Shown here piece by piece: positions 32,440-39,431 of a stretch of 39,431 nucleotides of DNA (positions within the stretch are counted from its first letter, which is position 1; each line of letters starts with the position of its first letter). This stretch comes from Clostridiales bacterium (GTDB lineage: Bacteria > Bacillota > Clostridia > Oscillospirales > CAG-272): positions 1-39,431 of the forward strand of contig DURE01000052.1 of assembly GCA_012837425.1 (NCBI GenBank), written 5' to 3'. The notes beneath the pieces were generated by a model. The model saw only the letters and a list, made by a program, of their open reading frames with translations, did not search any database and was not told where the DNA came from. A program made the position numbers and the translations under genes.

Positions 32440-32461
32440 GGGTGCAGGTTCGCCTGCACCC
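32440..32461 (+). other. GC-rich hairpin with TTCG loop just before the valS ribosome-binding site
   Basis: GGGTGCAGG (32440-32448), loop TTCG, CCTGCACCC (32453-32461), directly followed by the purine-rich ribosome-binding site. It is not a terminator (no T-run). It resembles in style the hairpin at 27903-27921, so it may be a short dispersed palindrome that landed in the leader. Confidence 0.6.
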
Positions 32462-32474
32462 GGAAAGGCTTACC

Positions 32475-35123
<2,649 letters not shown>

Positions 35124-35150
35124 ATACAATAAATACAAGGAGAATTTTCT

Positions 35151-36101
35151 ATGAAGCTCAGAACCGTCGCGCTGCTCGCGCTTACCGCACTGCTTTTGTC
35201 GGCCTTAGCCTCATGTGCGTATAGCAATCTAACAGAAATCTCAGAACAACAATCCTTTGATGAGGCTTTTGAGACAGTTACCGCCAACACAAAGACCGAA
35301 TCCGAGGGCGCCAATTACTATAGCCAAGGCACAGGAAAGGAAAATACCGATGACGTCGAATTTGAGCGAAAGATAATCAAAACCGTAAACATTTCCGGCG
35401 AAACCAAGAGTTTTGATGACGCCATAGACCTTGTCGACAAAAACACCGACCTGTACGGCGGTTATATCGAAAAATCCGGGGAAACCGGCCGGAGCTACTC
35501 TACCGGCGGCTATTACACCAGCCGCCGTGCGACCTACAGAATCCGGATACCGGCCGAAAACCTCGACGCATTTCTGGCACAGCTCGGAGACACTATCAAC
35601 ATCGTGGACAACCAGAGCACGGTTGATGACGTAAGCTCGAAGTACTATGACATCGTCTCCCGGCTCGAGACGCTTGAGGCCGAGAGAACCGCGCTGACCA
35701 ACATGTACGCCAGCGCAGACACCGTCGAATATATGCTTCAGATACAAAAGCGGCTGTACGACGTAATCGAGGAAATAGAATCCTACAAAACCACGCTCAA
35801 ATATTATGACAATCAGGTTGCCTACTCCACCGTAAACCTGTTAATTGAGGAAGTGATTGAATACACCGAGAAGGTCCCCGAGCCGGCCACCTTCGGCGAG
35901 CGTATTTCAAGAGCCTTCAGGGAGAGCTGGAAAGGGTTTGCCGAAGCCTGCAAGAACTTCGCTGTGGGATTTGTTTACGCCCTGCCCACTCTTCTTGTGC
36001 TGGCAGTACTGGGCGGCGGCGTTTCGCTGATTGTATATCTGAGCATGCGTAAGTCTATAAGGAAAAAGAAGCTTGAGCGCGAAGATAACGAGAAGAAATA
36101 A
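35151..36101 (+). CDS. DUF4349 domain lipoprotein
   Basis: A 316-residue secreted, membrane-attached protein. The signal peptide ends in a lipobox LASC with the lipid cysteine at residue 22. A Ser/Thr/Glu-rich linker is followed by the DUF4349 domain (about 68-300). Its marks include KIIKTVNISGETKSFDDAI, YGGYIEKSGETG, TYRIRIPAENLDAFLAQLG and a long helical segment ISRLETLEAERTAL-type. A C-terminal transmembrane helix (about 272-296) is followed by a basic-acidic tail. The function is unknown; DUF4349 proteins are envelope proteins with a coiled-coil middle. AAGGAG precedes the ATG. It is co-transcribed with valS, thus indirectly under tRNA-Val control, and ends at the terminator 36115. Confidence 0.88.
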   Translation: MKLRTVALLALTALLLSALASCAYSNLTEISEQQSFDEAFETVTANTKTESEGANYYSQGTGKENTDDVEFERKIIKTVNISGETKSFDDAIDLVDKNTDLYGGYIEKSGETGRSYSTGGYYTSRRATYRIRIPAENLDAFLAQLGDTINIVDNQSTVDDVSSKYYDIVSRLETLEAERTALTNMYASADTVEYMLQIQKRLYDVIEEIESYKTTLKYYDNQVAYSTVNLLIEEVIEYTEKVPEPATFGERISRAFRESWKGFAEACKNFAVGFVYALPTLLVLAVLGGGVSLIVYLSMRKSIRKKKLEREDNEKK

Positions 36102-36114
36102 GACTGCGATTATT

Positions 36115-36150
36115 AAAAACCCGGGATGAGAAAATCCCGGGTTTTTATTC
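36115..36150 (+). terminator. Terminator of valS-DUF4349
   Basis: AAAAACCCGGGAT (36115-36127), loop GAGAAA, ATCCCGGGTTTTT (36134-36146), then ATTC. Perfect 13-bp stem with T-run; the A-run on the other arm makes it usable in both directions. Confidence 0.93.
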
Positions 36151-36368
36151 ACCATTACGCGGCAAAGGCCTGCATCATACTTAAGAGCCTCGCCAGAAAA
36201 CACGGCATGGACAAACTGATAATCACCTGCAATCCCGACAACACAGCATCAAGAAAAACCTGCGAGGCGGCCGGCGCTGAGCTTCGCTGTATCGTAGATT
36301 TGCCGGAAAACAACGATATGTATCAGGAAGGCGAGCGCCAGAAGTGTATATATGAATTAATATTATAG
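36147..36368 (+). pseudogene. GNAT acetyltransferase C-terminal remnant
   Basis: The frame ending at TAG 36366-36368 reads HHYAAKACIILKSLARKHGM, DKLIITCNPDNTASRKTCEA, AGAELRCIVDLP. These match the last two motifs of small GNAT N-acetyltransferases (acetyl-CoA loop helix and the CNPDN-ASRKTCE segment). Only about 70 residues remain: the N-terminal half and the start are missing and the sequence begins inside the terminator of the previous operon. It has no ribosome-binding site. It is either a deletion remnant or the edge of a rearrangement. Confidence 0.75.
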
Positions 36369-36386
36369 TTAATTGTATACTGCCAT

Positions 36387-36558
36387 CCGCGCGTCCCCAA
36401 ATCAGCCGGCAGACTAATGGCAGCAACAGCGCGGGATGTGGGGCCCGCGCTGCTTTATTAGCGATTAGGTTTGAAAAGTTTTTGGAGATTCTTAAGACCC
36501 TTTTTTCAAAAAGGGGTTTAAGCGGGGGCGTAGGGGCAGCGCCCCCGGAGAAAAGCGG
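36387..36558. repeat. Intergenic repeat family 2, copy E
   Basis: Same order of elements as copies C and D: CCGCGCGTCC, ATCAGCCGGCAG, GGCAGCAACAGCGCGGG hairpin with CCCGCGCTG, TTAGCGATTAGGTTTGAAA. Then come the T/A-rich palindrome (here ACCCTTTTT/AAAAAGGGGTT instead of GGGGCTTTTT/AAAAAGCCCC), a GGGGCAGCGCCCC hairpin and GAGAAAAGCG. It is followed by TGTGGGGC-AGA-GCCCCACA, which ends 6 nt before the thrS stop. With the GNAT remnant it fills 36102-36581. Confidence 0.8.
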
Positions 36559-36581
36559 AGTGTGGGGCAGAGCCCCACAGA

Positions 36582-38351
36582 TCAGTGCGACTTCCTTGTC
36601 CTGATTTCTTCTGTTATGCCGGCTATGAACTTGTCGAGCGGCACAGTGCCGAGGTCGCCCGCGTCGCGCGAGCGCACCGCGACGCTGCCCGACGCAAGCT
36701 CCTTGTCGCCGACAATCAGCATATAGGGTATCTTCTGGAGCTGCGCTTCCCTGATTTTATACCCGATTTTTTCGTTCCTCTCGTCGATTTCGCACCTTAT
36801 CCCGGCCTCTTTAAGCTTTGAGTAAACACTGTTTGCGTAATCAGCCGCAGCTTCGGACACCACAATGACCCGCGCCTGCACTGGAGCCAGCCAAATCGGA
36901 AACCTGCCGGCATAATGCTCGATGAGTATTCCGATAAAGCGCTCTATTGAGCCGAACACCACGCGGTGAATCATAAACGGCCGGTGCCGCAGCCCGTCGG
37001 CGCCGGTGTACTCGATGTCAAAGCGCTGCGGCAGCTGGAAGTCAAGCTGAATGGTCCCGCACTGCCAGGTCCTGCCCAGCGAGTCCTCAAGGTGGAAGTC
37101 GATTTTCGGCCCGTAGAAGGCGCCGTCGCCCTCGTTTACCACATAAGGCCGCCCCAGCTCGTCAAGTGCTGTGCGCAGCTTGCCTGTCGCCGCCTCCCAC
37201 TCCTCGGCGGTGCCTATATGGTCCTCGGGCATGGTTGAGAGCTCGAGCTTGTATTTGAACCCGAAAAGGCTGTAAACCTCGTCGATAAGCGCCGCGACCT
37301 CTTTAATCTGACCTGTAATCTGGTCCTCGGTCATATAGATGTGGGCGTCGTCCTGCGTGAAGCAGCGCACGCGCATAAGGCCATGCAGGGTGCCGGATTT
37401 TTCGTGCCGGTGCACAAGCCCCAGTTCGGCTACTTTGAGCGGCAGTTCGCGGTAGGAGTGAACCTCGGTTTTATAGACCATCATGCTGCCCGGGCAGTTC
37501 ATCGGCTTTATGGCAAAAGTTTTTTCGTCAATTACCGAGGTATACATGTTGTCCTTGTAGTGGTCCCAGTGGCCCGAGTATTCCCAGAGTTCCCGGCTCA
37601 GCATAACGGGGGTGTTTATCTCAAGGTAGCCCTCGCGCTCGTGAATCTCGCGCCAGTACTCGATTAGCTTGTTTTTGATTATCATACCTTTTGGCAGGAA
37701 GAAGGGGAAACCCGGACCCTCCTCCATAATAGCAAACAGGCCGAGCTCGCGGCCGAGCTTGCGGTGGTCGCGCCGCTTTGCCTCCTCAATTTGCCTGAGG
37801 TACTCGTCAAGCTCGGCGGCCTTGGGGAAGGAGGTGCCGTAAATGCGGGTGAGCATTTTGTTCTTTTCGCTCCCCCGCCAATAGGCACCGGCAATTCCGG
37901 TCAGCTTTATGGCCTTGACCGCTGAGGTGTTGGTCAGGTGAGGGCCGGCGCAGAGGTCGACAAACTCACCTTGTCTGAAAAAGCTTATCTCGGCGTCCTC
38001 AGGCAAATCATCGATAAGCTCGGTTTTATAGGTCTCGCCCCGCTCCTGCATGAGCCGCTTTGCCTCCCCGCGAGGCAGGGTGAAGCGCTCGAGCGGCAAC
38101 GCTTCCTTGATTATTTTCCTCATTTCACCCTCAAGCTTCGCAAGCTCCTCGGGGACAAAGGGAGTATCCCGGTCAAAATCATAATAAAAGCCGTCGGCAA
38201 TCGCCGGGCCTATCGCCAGCTTGGTGCCGGGAAACAGCCGTTTTACCGCCTGCGCCAGAATGTGAGAGGCGGTATGGCGGTAAGCTTCTCTGCCGGCTTC
38301 GGTATCAAAGGAAGCTTCGATTACACTTCCGTCTTGCGTTATTATTTTCAT
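36582..38351 (-). CDS. thrS: Threonyl-tRNA synthetase lacking the TGS domain
   Basis: Class II synthetase charging tRNA-Thr. With ATG 38351 (behind GGAGG) it has 589 residues, about 50 fewer than E. coli ThrRS. The lost part is the N-terminal TGS (N1) domain: only about 20 residues precede the editing domain. The editing domain is intact, with H26 and H30 in HTASH and the later DLCAGPH. The catalytic core has NCPGSMMVYK (zinc Cys), RVRCFTQDDAHIY and DFQLPQRFDIEY. The C-terminal anticodon-binding domain begins near LAPVQARVI. The T-box leader in front provides control by uncharged tRNA-Thr. The longest frame adds 31 residues encoded inside the leader and is rejected. Probably also read from the upstream mgsA-like promoter. 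Confidence 0.96.
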   Translation of the reverse strand: MKIITQDGSVIEASFDTEAGREAYRHTASHILAQAVKRLFPGTKLAIGPAIADGFYYDFDRDTPFVPEELAKLEGEMRKIIKEALPLERFTLPRGEAKRLMQERGETYKTELIDDLPEDAEISFFRQGEFVDLCAGPHLTNTSAVKAIKLTGIAGAYWRGSEKNKMLTRIYGTSFPKAAELDEYLRQIEEAKRRDHRKLGRELGLFAIMEEGPGFPFFLPKGMIIKNKLIEYWREIHEREGYLEINTPVMLSRELWEYSGHWDHYKDNMYTSVIDEKTFAIKPMNCPGSMMVYKTEVHSYRELPLKVAELGLVHRHEKSGTLHGLMRVRCFTQDDAHIYMTEDQITGQIKEVAALIDEVYSLFGFKYKLELSTMPEDHIGTAEEWEAATGKLRTALDELGRPYVVNEGDGAFYGPKIDFHLEDSLGRTWQCGTIQLDFQLPQRFDIEYTGADGLRHRPFMIHRVVFGSIERFIGILIEHYAGRFPIWLAPVQARVIVVSEAAADYANSVYSKLKEAGIRCEIDERNEKIGYKIREAQLQKIPYMLIVGDKELASGSVAVRSRDAGDLGTVPLDKFIAGITEEIRTRKSH

Positions 38352-38397
38352 ATACAGCCCTCCGAACAGCCGCCCTGTGGCAGCCTGAATTGTGTGA

Positions 38398-38637
38398 TAT
38401 AAAAACCCCGGCGGCAAACATGCCGTCCGGGGTGCGCAAAGCATGGTTTACGCACGGTTCCACCCGTACTTTTCACTCATTTGCACCAGGGACCGGTTTG
38501 CTGTCGCCCCCGGTTCCGCCGATGTCGTATCTATTCACTTTACTGATTCCGGGGCGGTACCTTTGCTCTCACGCGGAGGACTTCTCAGCCCCGCCCTCTC
38601 TCTGTGCGCAGAACCCGCAAAGACATGTCCCCGGAAT
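38398..38637 (-). promoter_or_regulatory. T-box leader of thrS, specifier ACC (Thr)
   Basis: On the minus strand, stem I is closed by ATTCCGGGG (38629-38637) with CCCCGGAAT (38546-38554). The specifier loop directly before the 3' arm contains GGTACCG, with ACC at 38556-38558. The variant T-box GGGTGGAACCGTGCG lies at about 38451-38465. The terminator is CCCCGGACGGCA-TGTT-TGCCGCCGGGG (38405-38431, one bulge), followed by TTTTTATA. No separate promoter is evident between the mgsA-like gene and the leader; co-transcription is likely. Confidence 0.9.
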
Positions 38638-38650
38638 GCCGCACGGCGGC

Positions 38651-39088
38651 CTACATATTCTTATTATTCTTCCTTCTGTTGTATTCCGAACGCGGGTTGA
38701 TATACTCGCGCCAGTTCAAATCCCCGCGCTCAAGCGCGCAGACCAGCACCTCGGCGGTTGCGAGATTGGTTGCCACCGGAATATTGTATACGTCGCACAT
38801 ACGGAGCAGTTCATGCTCGACCTCGTTGTATTCCGGGGACGGTCTTGTATCTCTGAAATAAAGCAGCAAATCAATTTCATTGTAGGCCAGCCGCGAAACT
38901 ATCTGCTGTTCCCCGCCCTGCTTGCCCGAGAGCAGAGGCTCTATCTTGAGGCCGGTGGCGTCGGATATATATCTTGCGGTAATGCCGGTAGCGCAGAGAT
39001 TATGCTTGCTCAGGATACCGCAATAGGCGATACAAAACTGGGCCATAAGCTCCTTTTTGAGGTCATGGGCTATTATTGCAATTTCCAT
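38651..39088 (-). CDS. Methylglyoxal synthase-like protein with altered active site
   Basis: A 145-residue MGS-fold protein. General family features are clear: IAIIAHDLKKELM with D9, SDATGLKIEPLLSG, NEIDLLLYFRD with D80, and YNIPVATNLATAE. By ungapped alignment to E. coli MgsA (offset 11) several key residues differ. The phosphate loop ATGTTG is ATGITA (residues 33-38). The catalytic Asp71 of GGDQQ is E60 in GGEQQ. His98 corresponds to Y87 and Asp101 to V90. The normal reaction (DHAP to methylglyoxal) is therefore doubtful. A GAGGGTGAG site precedes the ATG; a strong promoter lies at 39220-39249. It is upstream of thrS on the same strand, an order seen in other clostridia. Confidence 0.82.
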   Translation of the reverse strand: MEIAIIAHDLKKELMAQFCIAYCGILSKHNLCATGITARYISDATGLKIEPLLSGKQGGEQQIVSRLAYNEIDLLLYFRDTRPSPEYNEVEHELLRMCDVYNIPVATNLATAEVLVCALERGDLNWREYINPRSEYNRRKNNKNM

Positions 39089-39219
39089 CCTAACTCACCC
39101 TCTCGTATTCCGCCGGGGAAATGCCGCCCGGACACTTAGCCAAAACAAGCATATTCGCGGACAAATAACATCCTGCCATGCTGCGCAGGCTTTACTTTTA
39201 CATGGATATTGATGTGCAT

Positions 39220-39249
39220 ATTATACCATATAGCTTTCCTGCTTGTCAA
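39220..39249 (-). promoter_or_regulatory. Promoter of the mgsA-like/thrS unit
   Basis: Minus strand TTGACA (39244-39249), 18-nt spacer, TATAAT (39220-39225). Predicted leader of about 125 nt before the mgsA-like ATG, in which I see no known element. Confidence 0.88.
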
Positions 39250-39333
39250 CTGAATTTTTGCCCGGGCTGCGGCTTTTCCCGATTATTTATGTTTTATTAT
39301 TTATATTTGCGCTTTTACCGGGCTTTTTGATTG

Positions 39334-39428
39334 TTTAACATGTTAAAATATCAAAATATTCGGGTACAAGTCTTGTTTTATGGGGATTTTTAAGATATAA
39401 TACTGGCATTGGCGGCTTTTTAGCCGCC
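39334..39428 (+). promoter_or_regulatory. Plus-strand promoter at the window end with upstream palindrome and 5' hairpin
   Basis: TTGTTT (39373-39378), 17-nt spacer, TATAAT (39396-39401). A 14-nt palindrome TTTAACATGTTAAA (39334-39347) lies 25 nt upstream of the -35. The transcript would begin with GGCGGCT-TTTT-AGCCGCC (39411-39428). The gene it serves is outside the window. The rest of 39089-39333 contains only the divergent mgsA-like promoter and leader. Confidence 0.75.
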
Positions 39429-39431
39429 GCG

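Overview
The window is a gene-dense stretch of a bacterial chromosome. It comes from an endospore-forming member of the Clostridia (Firmicutes), probably a fairly GC-rich uncultured Oscillospirales-like lineage. The evidence is the spoIIGA-sigE pair, the dgt-dnaG-rpoD order, two T-box leaders, strong Shine-Dalgarno sites and many sigma-A promoters with near-consensus -35/-10 hexamers spaced mostly 17 nt apart. I cannot place the species. There is no transposase, phage gene, CRISPR array or rRNA.

Layout. 1-3176 (minus): dgt-dnaG and the first 93 codons of a very acidic protein that synteny marks as RpoD. 3437-5038 (plus): spoIIGA-sigE. 5047-8808 (minus): yigZ-like, hflX, rpmE and a DUF1015 gene. 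8969-12439 (plus): an ABC exporter whose promoter carries a perfect operator-like dyad, then aspartate kinase. 12481-13326 (minus): a HIT hydrolase and rpsU, each with its own promoter. 13458-24084 (minus): eleven tightly packed genes, apparently one long operon from a perfect promoter at 24144-24172. It reads transglutaminase-like, DltA-like ligase, carrier protein, MBOAT acyltransferase, rdgB, yhbY, nadD, yqeK, LCP ligase, rsfS, leuS. 24320-27834 (plus): an aconitase-family hydratase and NADP-isocitrate dehydrogenase. 28662-31459 (minus): an ABC transporter with an N-terminal zinc ribbon, followed by a DUF1854 protein. 31888-31963 (minus): tRNA-Thr(GGT), divergent from a T-box-controlled valS-DUF4349 unit (32069-36146, plus). 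36147-36368: a GNAT remnant. 36582-39249 (minus): a methylglyoxal-synthase-like gene followed by T-box-controlled thrS. The window ends in a plus-strand promoter whose gene lies outside.

Functional links. The four genes at 19741-24084 form a D-alanylation-like cassette (activate an amino acid, load a carrier, pass it to a membrane acyltransferase) with an extracytoplasmic transglutaminase-fold protein and no dltD. An LCP ligase lies further down the same run, so the operon mixes envelope decoration with NAD synthesis, ribosome silencing and Leu-tRNA synthesis. The hydratase-Icd pair looks like the citrate-to-2-oxoglutarate arm feeding glutamate. The thrS leader reads an ACC-type specifier, matching the tRNA-Thr(GGT) gene in this window.

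Most notable: the dltD-less dlt-like cassette; the MgsA-like protein, which has lost residues aligned with E. coli Asp71, His98 and Asp101; two families of structured intergenic repeats with compensatory base changes; the operator dyad over the exporter promoter; the ABC-DUF1854 pair; and a ThrRS without its TGS domain.
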